Shown here: piece by piece, positions 7,964 to 16,338 of the stretch
How positions within the stretch are numbered: the first letter of the stretch is position 1
How the letters are laid out: each line of letters starts with the position of its first letter
IMG/VR virus record: IMGVR_UViG_3300042899_000796
Span: 1 to 64,000 of that record
Reading direction: 5' to 3' (one strand)
Length of the DNA stretch: 64,000 bases
Source: a virus
The notes under the pieces: model-generated
What the model saw: the letters and a program-made list of their open reading frames with translations, nothing else
The model's database searches: none
What the model was told of the DNA's origin: nothing
Made by a program: the position numbers and the translations under genes

Positions 7964-9904
7964 ATGGCTTGTAGTAAATATACTTTAACAAATACCGGTT
8001 CCACAATAGTGAACTTTAACTATAGAAGATGTGATGATTCTCTATGGCAATATCAGGTTGAATTAATACCAAATCAAACTAAGAATATTTGGTTACTTAA
8101 TAATACTTATTCAATTGCACCTTCATTTAGAAATAGTGTTGTATTGGTAAACCAAGGAGCATTTCCTCCGGTTACGGCTAGTAATACCCCAACTCCAACT
8201 AATACACCAACTTCTACAAATACTCCAACACCAAGTAATACTGCAACAAATACGCCTACACCAACTCAAACTCAAACTCAAACTCAAACACCAACTAATA
8301 CACCTACGCCTACACAAACACAAACACCTACACAAACACAAACTCAGACACAAACTCAAACTCAAACTCAAACTCAGACTCCAACAAATACGGGAACTCC
8401 AACTCAAACCCCAACACAAACTCAGACTCAAACTCCAACCACAACTTTTTTATATTTCATTTATAGTTTAGGTTTTGGAAATAATGCAAGTGATGCTTGT
8501 AATGATTTTGCAGCATCACCTCAAACGGTTTATGGTCAAGTAGTTGATGGACCGGGTCCTAATGTTGGTGAATTCTTATATCAAACACCTGGTAACCCAT
8601 TAACTAACCCTGTTTCTGACGGATATTATTCTAATGGAACTGCTTGGTTTATTGTATCAGGAGGTTTAGGTGAAATTACATCATCAGACCCTAATGGTTG
8701 TATTGGATTACCAACGGCAACACCAACTAATACACCAACTAATACACCAACAAATACAGGAACACCAGCACAAACTCCTACAAATACACCAACAAATACG
8801 GGAACACCAACTGGTACTCCAACTAACACTCCAACAGGAACACCAACTCAAACTCCAACTCCAACAGCTAATCGATTTGCATTCACAGTTTATTCAGGAA
8901 CAACATCTGATGAGGCGTGTGGATTATATTTCCCATCAATAACAATTTATGGTGAAGAACAAACTTTTGATGATAATACAATATTTTATAATACAATTGT
9001 TGGACCAAGTGTTGGGAATTTAACAGGATACTTTAATAATTCTCAAATTGTTGTTCAATTAAATAATGGGTCAGAAACAGGTAGTTTTATTGCTTGTCAA
9101 ACATTAACACCAACTCCGACTCAAACTCAGACTCAAACTCCTACACAAACATCTACTCAAACACCTACTACAACAACCACATTAACGGCAACTCCTACAC
9201 AAACTCCTACACAAACTCAAACACAAACTCAAACACAAACACCAACTCAAACATCTAGTGAAACACCAACACCAACAGGAACACCAACACAAACTCCAAC
9301 ACCAACAGGTAATAGATTTGCATTTAATGTTTATTCAGGGACAACATCTGACGAGGCATGTGGATTATATTTCCCATCAATAACAATATATGGTGAAGAT
9401 TCTTTATTTGATTATAATACTATATTCTACAATACAATTATTGGTCCAAGTACAATAAACTTGACCGGATACTTTAATAATTCTCAAATTGTTGTTCAAT
9501 TAAATAATGGTACACAAACAGGAGGTTTTACTTTATGTCAAACATTAACTCCAACACCGACACAAACATCTACGCAAACTCCTACACCAACAAATACACA
9601 AACTCCTACACAAACATCTACTCAAACACCAACACCTACATCAACCTTCGCTTATTATACATATAGTTTAGGAACAGGATTGACGGAAAATGCTGCATGT
9701 ATTGCAACACCACAAACAATTTATGGTTCGGTATCGGGTGGAACTGGTCCTAACGTGGGAGAGACATTATACTTAACCGCAGGTATACCTCCAACTAACG
9801 AAGCCCCTAATGGATGGTATTCTGATGGAACTAAAACTATTGAAGTGTCTGGTACAAATGGTCCAGGTGTAATTACAACTGTAAACCCAACGGGATGTTC
9901 ATAA
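7964..9904 (+). CDS. Second mucin-like virion stalk protein with repeated beads
   Basis: 646 residues. The N-terminal bead (1-68) starts MACSKYTLTNTGS. Then four beads are threaded on Thr/Pro/Gln stalks: about 163-248 (YSLGFGNNASDACN), 304-381 and 448-525 (two near-identical copies with TTSDEACGLYFPSITIYGE) and 562-646 (YSLGTGLTENAACI). Stalks use TQTQTPT and TPTNTGT units. Each bead keeps a D/N-A/E-A-C pattern and a following P-x-T-V/I-Y-G, so they belong to one small beta family that is shared with the 5908 gene. No enzyme motifs are visible. The likely role is a surface fibre or decoration. It is the last gene before a strong terminator, and the glycosyltransferase cluster begins right after that. 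Confidence 0.6.
   Translation: MACSKYTLTNTGSTIVNFNYRRCDDSLWQYQVELIPNQTKNIWLLNNTYSIAPSFRNSVVLVNQGAFPPVTASNTPTPTNTPTSTNTPTPSNTATNTPTPTQTQTQTQTPTNTPTPTQTQTPTQTQTQTQTQTQTQTQTPTNTGTPTQTPTQTQTQTPTTTFLYFIYSLGFGNNASDACNDFAASPQTVYGQVVDGPGPNVGEFLYQTPGNPLTNPVSDGYYSNGTAWFIVSGGLGEITSSDPNGCIGLPTATPTNTPTNTPTNTGTPAQTPTNTPTNTGTPTGTPTNTPTGTPTQTPTPTANRFAFTVYSGTTSDEACGLYFPSITIYGEEQTFDDNTIFYNTIVGPSVGNLTGYFNNSQIVVQLNNGSETGSFIACQTLTPTPTQTQTQTPTQTSTQTPTTTTTLTATPTQTPTQTQTQTQTQTPTQTSSETPTPTGTPTQTPTPTGNRFAFNVYSGTTSDEACGLYFPSITIYGEDSLFDYNTIFYNTIIGPSTINLTGYFNNSQIVVQLNNGTQTGGFTLCQTLTPTPTQTSTQTPTPTNTQTPTQTSTQTPTPTSTFAYYTYSLGTGLTENAACIATPQTIYGSVSGGTGPNVGETLYLTAGIPPTNEAPNGWYSDGTKTIEVSGTNGPGVITTVNPTGCS
8188..9645 (+). repeat. 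PT-repeat stalks (8188-8445, 8716-8868, 9106-9312, 9547-9645) and a duplicated bead
   Basis: Four coding stalks of degenerate ACTCAAACTCAA- and ACACCAACTAAT-type units encode TQTQTPT and TPTNTPT. Between them, about 8869-9105 and 9300-9546 are two very similar copies of one bead-coding segment. This shows internal duplication of a bead plus stalk. Confidence 0.8.
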
Positions 9905-9928
9905 AAAAAAATAAAATATATTTCATTA

Positions 9929-9957
9929 AACCCTCGACTTATCTCGAGGGTTTTTTA
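9929..9957 (+). terminator. Intrinsic terminator after the stalk genes
   Basis: The stem AACCCTCGA / TCGAGGGTT has a 6-base loop and is followed by a T-run. It separates the virion surface genes from the glycosyltransferase cluster. Confidence 0.85.
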
Positions 9958-9980
9958 TTTTTAAAACAAAAAGTAATACT

Positions 9981-11246
9981 ATGAAAATATTTGTTCAAAT
10001 CGCCTCTTACAGAGACCCACAATTAGAACCAACAATTAAAAATATGTTGGAGAACGCCAAGAAACCTAAAAATATTCATTTTGGAATTGCAAGACAATTT
10101 AGTGAAGACGATGGATTCGATAAATTAGAAGACTATAGAAAAGATAAAAGATTTAAAATCTTGGATATTCCATACGAAGAATCTAAAGGTGTTTGTTGGG
10201 CGAGAAATCTAACTCAACAACTTTATGGTGGTGAGACATATACCCTTCAAATAGATTCACATATGAGATTTGTTAAAGATTGGGACGATATTTTAATCAA
10301 GATGATTAAAGGTCTTCAAAAAGACGGATATGAAAAACCTTTATTAACAGGTTACGTACCATCTTTTGACCCTGAAAATGACCCAGCAGGTAGAGTGAAT
10401 GAAGCATGGAGAATGGTATTCGATAGATTCATCCCTGAAGGTGCGGTATTCTTTTTACCTGAAACAATTCCGGGATGGAGAGAAATGAAAAAACCTGTGA
10501 CTGCAAGATTCTATTCAGCACACTTTTGTTTTACATTGGGCGCCTTCTCGTTAGAAGTCCAACACAACCCTGAATATTATTTTCATGGTGAAGAAATTTC
10601 AATTGCTGCAAGAGCTTATACTTGGGGTTACGATTTGTTCCATCCACAAATTCCTGTGGTATATCACGAATATACTCGTAAAGGTAGAACCAAACAATGG
10701 GATGACGACAAAACGTGGGGAGAGAAAAACAAACATTCTCATTTTACAAATAGAAAACTATTTGGTATGGATGGTGAGAAACAAGAAGGACATGATGGTC
10801 CGTTTGGATTTGGTCCAATTAGAACTTTAACAGACTATGAAAAGTATTCAGGGTTGTTGTTTGAAAAGAGAGCGATTGATAAATATACTTTGGATAAAAA
10901 TTACCCACCAAATCCATATAATTTTGAAACAGAACAAGAATGGAAAGATAGTTTTTGTATGATGTTCAAACATTGTATTGATATTGGTTATGACCAAGTA
11001 CCTGAAAAAGATTATGAGTTTTGGGTTGTTGCATTCCATAATGATAAAGATGAGACTTTATTTAGAAAAGATGCAGATAAAAACGAAATTGCTGGTTTTA
11101 TGAGAGACCCTGACAAATATTGTAAAGTGTGGAGAGAATTCCAAACAGACGAATTACCATCACATTGGGTTGTATGGCCGTTTTCAACATCTAAAGGATG
11201 GTGTGATAGAATAACAGGTAGATTACACCATAATATAGTTAGTTAA
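9981..11246 (+). CDS. GT60-like polypeptide GlcNAc-transferase
   Basis: 421 residues. The start, FVQIASYRDPQLEPTIKN, and QIDSHMRFVKDWD (residues 90-102) match the glycosyltransferase family known as GlcNAc (PF11397, CAZy GT60). The DSH at 92-94 is the DxD-like metal site. Known GT60 members add alpha-GlcNAc to hydroxyproline of Skp1 in Dictyostelium or to Thr of mucin-like surface proteins in trypanosomes, so the acceptor is a polypeptide. Here the gene lies directly after genes for Thr/Pro-repeat virion proteins, which are obvious candidate substrates (inference). It is cytoplasmic, with no signal or membrane segment. It is first in a six-gene cluster and has 23 bases of A-rich leader after the terminator's T-run. 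No prolyl hydroxylase was seen in the window, so Thr is the simpler acceptor. Confidence 0.7.
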   Translation: MKIFVQIASYRDPQLEPTIKNMLENAKKPKNIHFGIARQFSEDDGFDKLEDYRKDKRFKILDIPYEESKGVCWARNLTQQLYGGETYTLQIDSHMRFVKDWDDILIKMIKGLQKDGYEKPLLTGYVPSFDPENDPAGRVNEAWRMVFDRFIPEGAVFFLPETIPGWREMKKPVTARFYSAHFCFTLGAFSLEVQHNPEYYFHGEEISIAARAYTWGYDLFHPQIPVVYHEYTRKGRTKQWDDDKTWGEKNKHSHFTNRKLFGMDGEKQEGHDGPFGFGPIRTLTDYEKYSGLLFEKRAIDKYTLDKNYPPNPYNFETEQEWKDSFCMMFKHCIDIGYDQVPEKDYEFWVVAFHNDKDETLFRKDADKNEIAGFMRDPDKYCKVWREFQTDELPSHWVVWPFSTSKGWCDRITGRLHHNIVS

Positions 11247-11254
11247 TAAAATCA

Positions 11255-12205
11255 ATGAGTAGAAAATTAATAGTTCATCAACCAACAAACCATCAAAGTA
11301 AAAAATATAGGTATTACAATATATTCTTTGATAATTTTATTAAAAAATTGTCGGAAAAACACGATGTCGTGACTGATAGATATTATAGAGATGCTCATCT
11401 CGGACAAAAATTAGTTAGATTGGGGTGGCAACATAATGAAAATGATGTTGATGTATTGACCTACGAATGTGAAATGATTATTGAAGATTATGACACAGGT
11501 GAAACATATGTGTTTGGAGTTGCTGATGATTTAACCTCGGCAACTTTAAACTTACAATCGTATGATAATGTAAAAAAAGTTTTTATCTCTCAATTTATTA
11601 GAGAAAAAGTGTATCATCATGTTTCACCCCAAAATCAATACAAATACTTCCCATGGATATATTTTCCGTCAAATGAATATGATTTAGATTACTATTACAA
11701 TCTAAGAAAAAATATGGTTATATCTAATGACAAATTTTATTTTAGAGGTGATACGTCAACAAGACCTATTCTTAATTATTTTAGTCCTGATGTTTTTTAT
11801 GGTGGAGGTCCAATTGGTGGGTTTGATAATTATGCTAACGAAATGTTGAATTTTGAGATTGCGTTTTCTGTTGCAGGTAGAGGTGAAATTTGTTATAGAG
11901 ATATAGAATGTATGGCGATGGGTATTCCATTCATTAGATTTGAGTTTACAAGTGAATTTCACGAACCATTGATTCCAAATTATCATTATATATCAGTTGA
12001 AAGGCCGGATGACTTAAAAGATTGGATGAACTTAGATAGAAATGGATTACAACATCATGCGGATATGATAACAAAAAGATTTTTAGAAGTAAAAGACGAT
12101 AAAGAATTTTTAAATTTTATTTCAGAAAATGCTAGAAAGTATTATGAAAAATATTTGTCTCCGGAAAGTAGTATAGAATACACACTGAACTTATTAGAAT
12201 TATAA
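11255..12205 (+). CDS. Putative GT-B glycosyltransferase (CAP10/exostosin-like C-terminus)
   Basis: 316 residues. The clearest signal is in the C-terminal half, GRGEICYRDIECMAMGIPFI (about residues 209-228), followed by LIPNYHYISVERPDDLKDW. This is the donor-binding layout of exostosin/CAP10-type and other GT-B enzymes: a conserved Glu after R-x-x-E and then hYh-V. The N-terminal region is a Rossmann-like start (RKLIVHQPTNHQS). It lies 8 bases after the GT60-like gene and 1 base before the next gene, so it is certainly in the same operon. The predicted role is transfer of a further sugar to the glycan started by a neighbour; the donor is unknown. Confidence 0.5.
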   Translation: MSRKLIVHQPTNHQSKKYRYYNIFFDNFIKKLSEKHDVVTDRYYRDAHLGQKLVRLGWQHNENDVDVLTYECEMIIEDYDTGETYVFGVADDLTSATLNLQSYDNVKKVFISQFIREKVYHHVSPQNQYKYFPWIYFPSNEYDLDYYYNLRKNMVISNDKFYFRGDTSTRPILNYFSPDVFYGGGPIGGFDNYANEMLNFEIAFSVAGRGEICYRDIECMAMGIPFIRFEFTSEFHEPLIPNYHYISVERPDDLKDWMNLDRNGLQHHADMITKRFLEVKDDKEFLNFISENARKYYEKYLSPESSIEYTLNLLEL

Positions 12206-12206
12206 A

Positions 12207-13145
12207 ATGGTTATTAACATACAAATAAATTTTACTTCAGGTATTGGAGATTTTTACACTTATTTTTGTGAAATATATTTTTCATCTAAACAACTTAAAG
12301 AATTAGGTCATGATGTTCATTTGTACTTTAATTCCAAAAGGAAAATAGATTTTTTAAATTTATTTGAACCTAAATATTATGAATATTTTGACCAAATATT
12401 TTTAATTGAAAATGGGAAAACTTTAAATGATTTTGAAAATTATAAAATAAAATACCCACATGAGAAATGGCCTGCGGGGGTACATTGTTGGGAAATGTTT
12501 GTTCCTGAAGAATTCAATGATGAACATAAACAATATTTTGTTAATTTATCTCATCCTGGGTTATTAAATTATGAAGACTTAAATGATTTCCCAAAATTAT
12601 CTGAAAAGATTATTAAAAACACAGAAAAATTTAAAATAGATAATGGTTTAAATAATTTTAGTATTATTCATTTTAGAGAGTGGGATGACATTGGAGATGC
12701 CTATAATGTAAGAATATTACATCCTGAAATACAAGATGAAGAGTTTCAAGTAAGACACAAAAAATTAAAATCAGCATTTTCTATAAATGAAAATACAATG
12801 AACAAAATAAAAGATATTTGTGATAATAATGAAATGGTTTTTGTTTGTTCAAATAGTATGAGAGTTAAACAATATATAAAAGAACATTTTAATAATATTT
12901 TTTTATATGATGATGATATTTTAAAGACAACAAGAAGAGATTATAGTGATGAAGAATATTGGAACTTTTGTTTAATTGAATTTTGTTTAATTTCAATGTC
13001 AGAAAAAATTAACATATTTACAAATTATAATTGGATTAGTAATTTTATTGTTTATGGCGCACTAAACAATAAATTTGGGGTTGTAAACCCGTATAAAAAC
13101 AATTCGTTTGTACAAAATTACGGGTCTTTTATGGATTTAGAATAA
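12207..13145 (+). CDS. Putative fucosyltransferase-like GT (GT11/GT23 fold)
   Basis: 312 residues. The C-terminal half has IIHFREWDD (about 152-160), comparable to the H-x-R-x-G-D motif of alpha-1,2/1,6-fucosyltransferases. Then comes MVFVCSNSMRVKQYI (similar to the V/I-F-x-S-D segment) and a closing ISMSEKINIFTNYNWISNF, comparable to the S-x-F-S-W-W region. The spacing and order fit the GDP-fucose-binding lobe, although the canonical Gly-Asp is replaced by Trp-Asp. It is strongly Lys/Asn-rich and AT-rich like its neighbours. Its stop overlaps the next start by 1 base. Assignment is by motif order only, and another GT-B family remains possible. Confidence 0.45.
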   Translation: MVINIQINFTSGIGDFYTYFCEIYFSSKQLKELGHDVHLYFNSKRKIDFLNLFEPKYYEYFDQIFLIENGKTLNDFENYKIKYPHEKWPAGVHCWEMFVPEEFNDEHKQYFVNLSHPGLLNYEDLNDFPKLSEKIIKNTEKFKIDNGLNNFSIIHFREWDDIGDAYNVRILHPEIQDEEFQVRHKKLKSAFSINENTMNKIKDICDNNEMVFVCSNSMRVKQYIKEHFNNIFLYDDDILKTTRRDYSDEEYWNFCLIEFCLISMSEKINIFTNYNWISNFIVYGALNNKFGVVNPYKNNSFVQNYGSFMDLE

Positions 13146-13783
13146 TGAAAAAAATAATATCATTTTCTTTATATGGTGGGCAACAAAAATATTCTTATGG
13201 AATGATAAGTAATGTTGAGATTGCTCAAGTTATTTTTCCGGATTGGATATGTAGAATTTATTATGGTAAATCAGTTCCATCGGAGGTTGTTGAACAATTA
13301 AGAACTTATAGTAATGTTGAATTATACTTAATGGATGAAGGTGAAGAACATATCTTCCCGATGATGTGGAGATTTTTGGCAATTGACGATGAGGATGTTG
13401 AAGTAATGATATCAAGAGATGCAGATGCCAGATTATCATATAGGGAAAAACATTGTGTTGACATTTTTATGGAATCTGAATTCTTATTACATTCAATTAG
13501 GGATAATCCTAGTCATAATAATATTATGGGTGGAATGTGGGGAATTAAAAAAAATAATAGAGTTAAAATGAATGAATTAAGTAAAGATTGGAAAGGTCAT
13601 TACTATGATTCGGACCAAAAATTTTTAAGAGAAAAATTAGTACCTTTATTTAATGACAGATATTTGATTCACTGTTCAACATATTTGAAAACCTTTCCAA
13701 TTGAAAAAACCAATGAATATTTTGTTGGTGGATGGTGGGACGAAAATAATTTCGGAAAACCTCAAAATTATATATTTTTTTAA
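13145..13783 (+). CDS. Putative GT-A glycosyltransferase with DxD motif
   Basis: 212 residues. It opens with ISFSLYGGQQKYSYG, then a Rossmann-like half containing WICRIYYGKSVP. MISRDADARLSYRE (88-101) carries the DxD metal-binding motif at D92-A-D94, and IMGGMWG follows at about 126-132 as the acceptor-side loop. This is the pattern of small cytoplasmic GT-A enzymes found in capsule and phage glycan clusters. It is in the middle of the cluster, overlapping the upstream gene by 1 base, with a 9-base gap to the next gene. Sugar and acceptor are unknown. Confidence 0.55.
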   Translation: MKKIISFSLYGGQQKYSYGMISNVEIAQVIFPDWICRIYYGKSVPSEVVEQLRTYSNVELYLMDEGEEHIFPMMWRFLAIDDEDVEVMISRDADARLSYREKHCVDIFMESEFLLHSIRDNPSHNNIMGGMWGIKKNNRVKMNELSKDWKGHYYDSDQKFLREKLVPLFNDRYLIHCSTYLKTFPIEKTNEYFVGGWWDENNFGKPQNYIFF

Positions 13784-13792
13784 AACATTAAA

Positions 13793-14656
13793 ATGGAAAA
13801 CAAAACATTATTTATAACTTGTTTTTATAACGGGTTAGACAACACAATTTTAGGTGGTCGTGTTGGTAGAATTCATCATTATGTGAATTCGTTGAGAACA
13901 CTACTAAATTTAGAATCTGATTTTGTGATTTACACATCTCAAGAAGATAAAGAATATCTTGAAAAACATATTGATTTTACCGAATATAAATCAAACGTTA
14001 GGTTTATTGTTTATGATTTATTTTCACATCCAAACCATGAATATTTTCAAAAAATGTTGAATGGAAATAAAAGTGATAGATGTCATGAAATAATGCATAG
14101 TAAAACCTCATGGATTAAAAATCATATATCGGAAGATTATGATTTTTATTATTGGATTGATTGTGGATTATCACATGGAGGTTTATTTCCGAGAAAATAT
14201 CGAAATGGTGATAATTTCCACGACTTTTTCTCATGTACATTATTTAATCCTACAATGGTTGAAAACTTGAATAAGGTTGAAGATAAAGTTACAATATTAT
14301 ATGGAGACCAATCAAAACACTTATTAGAAAGAAGAGCAAATGGGAAATTTTATCATAACATAGATGTTGTTGAAAATTGTCATATTGTCGGAGGTATGTT
14401 CGGTGGTAAAAAAGAACTTGTTAATGAGTTTTGTTTAATGTATGATGACGTTTTAAAAGAAATGATTGATTATGATGCATTAGACATGGAAGAGGCTTTA
14501 TATACAATAATCTATCAAAGAAATAAAAATAATTTTAATAAATTAATATTCACTACTTGGCACCATGAAAATAGTGATATGGCACAATATAACTTTGATA
14601 ATGAAATATATTTTTATAAAATTTTTGAAAAATTAAATAACATAATTGATGAATAA
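13793..14656 (+). CDS. HtrL/YibB/WlaTC-like glycosyltransferase
   Basis: 287 residues. TLFITCFYNG at the start and FYYWIDCGLSHGG (about 117-129), then HIVGGMFGGKKELV (about 199-212), match the HtrL_YibB family (PF09612). This family holds WlaTC-type enzymes of Campylobacter surface glycans and looks like a GT-A fold with a W-I-D/W-x-D site. Many members act on lipo-oligosaccharide or other surface sugars. In this cluster it probably extends the same virion glycan. The next gene has a homologous N-terminal domain, so the pair arose by duplication. Its stop overlaps the next start by 8 bases. Confidence 0.55.
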   Translation: MENKTLFITCFYNGLDNTILGGRVGRIHHYVNSLRTLLNLESDFVIYTSQEDKEYLEKHIDFTEYKSNVRFIVYDLFSHPNHEYFQKMLNGNKSDRCHEIMHSKTSWIKNHISEDYDFYYWIDCGLSHGGLFPRKYRNGDNFHDFFSCTLFNPTMVENLNKVEDKVTILYGDQSKHLLERRANGKFYHNIDVVENCHIVGGMFGGKKELVNEFCLMYDDVLKEMIDYDALDMEEALYTIIYQRNKNNFNKLIFTTWHHENSDMAQYNFDNEIYFYKIFEKLNNIIDE

Positions 14657-16322
14657 TATAACGTTAGTAACAGGAATATGGGATATTGGTAGAGAGAATT
14701 TAACCGAAGGATGGTCAAGGTCGTACCAACATTATTTAGATAAATTTGAACAACTTTTAGATGTTCAGGAAAATATGATAATCTTTGGGGATAACGAACT
14801 TAAAGAATTTGTTTTTAGAAAAAGAAATGAATCAAATACTCAGTTTATTGAAAGACCTTTAAAATGGTTTACCGATTCTGAATTTTTTCCATTAATTCAA
14901 AATATTAGAACAAACCCTGATTGGTATAATCAAGTTGGGTGGTTAAAAGATTCTACTCAGTCTAGATTAGAAAATTATAACCCATTGGTAATGTCAAAAG
15001 TTTTTCTTTTACACGATGCAAAAATATTTGATAAATTTGATTCAGAATATATGTTTTGGATTGATGGAGGTTTAACCAATACAGTTCATCCGGGTTATTT
15101 TACTCATGATAAAGTTCTTGATAAACTTTCTAAGTATATTTCAAAATTTTCATTTATAAGTTTTCCTTATGGGGCTGAAAGTGAAATACATGGTTTTGAG
15201 TATAATAAATTAAATTCAATTGCTGGTGATAAGGTTACAAGAGTTTCTCGAGGAGGATTTTTTGGAGGACCTAAAAGTACTATAACAGATATTAACGGAA
15301 TTTATTATGGTTTATTAAAATCTACTCTTAATGAAGGTTATATGGGTACTGAAGAATCAATCTTTAGTATAATGTCTTACAAACATTCTGATTTAATTAA
15401 CTATTTTGAAATTGAGTCCAGTGGGTTGGTTGGAAAGTTTTTTGAAGATTTAAAAGATGATAACTTAATACCAAAAAATGAATCTAAAGTTAGTGTTGAA
15501 AATAATTTAGACACAAATAAAGTTGGACTTTATGTTTTAACTTTTAATAGTCCAAATCAATTTAAAACTTTAATTAAATCATTTGAAGTTTATGATAATG
15601 ATTATTTGTTAAAGACTAAGAAATATTTGTTGGATAATTCAACAGATTTATCAACAACAGAGGAATACTTGAAATTATGTGAAGAACACGGATTTGAACA
15701 CATAAAAAAAGAAAATCTTGGAATTTGTGGTGGTAGACAATGGATTGCCGAACATTTTGAAACGACAGATTTAGATTATTATTTATTTTTTGAAGACGAT
15801 ATGTTTTTCTTCCCTAATGAAGGTTCTGTTTGTCGAAATGGGTTTAATAGATATGTACCAAATTTGTACACCAAATCATTAGAAATAATTAAAAAAGAAA
15901 ATTTTGATTTTTTAAAACTTAATTATTCTGAATTTTATGGAGATAATGGAACCCAATGGTCTTGGTATAACGTACCTCAATCAGTTAGAGAAGAGTTTTG
16001 GCCTGAAAAATCATCATTACCTCATCTTGGGTTAGACCCTAACGCACCAAAAACTAAATTTTCATCAATTTTATCTCACAAAGGTTTACCATATGGTTCC
16101 GGTGAAGTTTATTATTGTAACTGGCCTCAAATTGTTAGTAGACCAGGAAATAAAAAAATGTTTTTGGACACAACATGGGCACATCCATTTGAACAAACAT
16201 GGATGAGTCATATGTATCAATTAACTAAAAAGGGTGAATTGTCATCGGGTTTATTACTTTTATCCCCAACTGAACACGATAGATTCGAACATTACGAAGG
16301 AGAGTTACGTAAAGAGTCATAA
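14649..16322 (+). CDS. Two-domain glycosyltransferase: HtrL-like plus GT2-like
   Basis: 557 residues from ATG 14649; the TTG one codon earlier is less likely. Domain 1 (about 1-280) is HtrL/WlaTC-like: ITLVTGIWDIGRENL, YMFWIDGGLTNTVHP and VSRGGFFGGPKS mirror the previous gene. Domain 2 (about 295-557) starts VGLYVLTFNSPNQFKTLI, a GT-A/GT2-type first strand, and has LFFEDDMFFF near residue 382. That EDD/DxD site is typical of beta-glycosyltransferases. The fusion suggests two successive transfer steps coupled in one protein. It is the last gene of the cluster; the next gene has its own TATTTAT motif. Confidence 0.6.
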   Translation: MNNITLVTGIWDIGRENLTEGWSRSYQHYLDKFEQLLDVQENMIIFGDNELKEFVFRKRNESNTQFIERPLKWFTDSEFFPLIQNIRTNPDWYNQVGWLKDSTQSRLENYNPLVMSKVFLLHDAKIFDKFDSEYMFWIDGGLTNTVHPGYFTHDKVLDKLSKYISKFSFISFPYGAESEIHGFEYNKLNSIAGDKVTRVSRGGFFGGPKSTITDINGIYYGLLKSTLNEGYMGTEESIFSIMSYKHSDLINYFEIESSGLVGKFFEDLKDDNLIPKNESKVSVENNLDTNKVGLYVLTFNSPNQFKTLIKSFEVYDNDYLLKTKKYLLDNSTDLSTTEEYLKLCEEHGFEHIKKENLGICGGRQWIAEHFETTDLDYYLFFEDDMFFFPNEGSVCRNGFNRYVPNLYTKSLEIIKKENFDFLKLNYSEFYGDNGTQWSWYNVPQSVREEFWPEKSSLPHLGLDPNAPKTKFSSILSHKGLPYGSGEVYYCNWPQIVSRPGNKKMFLDTTWAHPFEQTWMSHMYQLTKKGELSSGLLLLSPTEHDRFEHYEGELRKES

Positions 16323-16327
16323 CGATA

Positions 16328-16334
16328 TATTTAT
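16328..16334 (+). promoter_or_regulatory. Late-promoter-like TATTTAT, 4 bases before ATG
   Basis: ATATATTTAT ends at 16334 and the ATG is at 16339. This spacing decides the start: the longer in-frame reading from 16234 would overlap the glycosyltransferase and contain the motif inside the gene. Confidence 0.5.
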
Positions 16335-16338
16335 TGTT

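Noticed and set aside
6516-8829. Long minus-strand ORFs opposite the PT repeats, rich in Val/Gly or Trp/Cys/Ser
   Set aside because: They are low-complexity mirrors of the coding repeats, lack promoters and would encode monotonous polypeptides; the plus-strand genes have beads with conserved cysteines.
14646-14648. TTG start for the fusion glycosyltransferase
   Set aside because: An ATG follows as the next codon and fits the 8-base overlap with the upstream gene.
16234-16338. Longer N-terminus for the 16339 gene
   Set aside because: It would overlap the glycosyltransferase gene by about 90 bases and contain the TATTTAT promoter-like motif; the ATG at 16339 has the common 4-base spacing.
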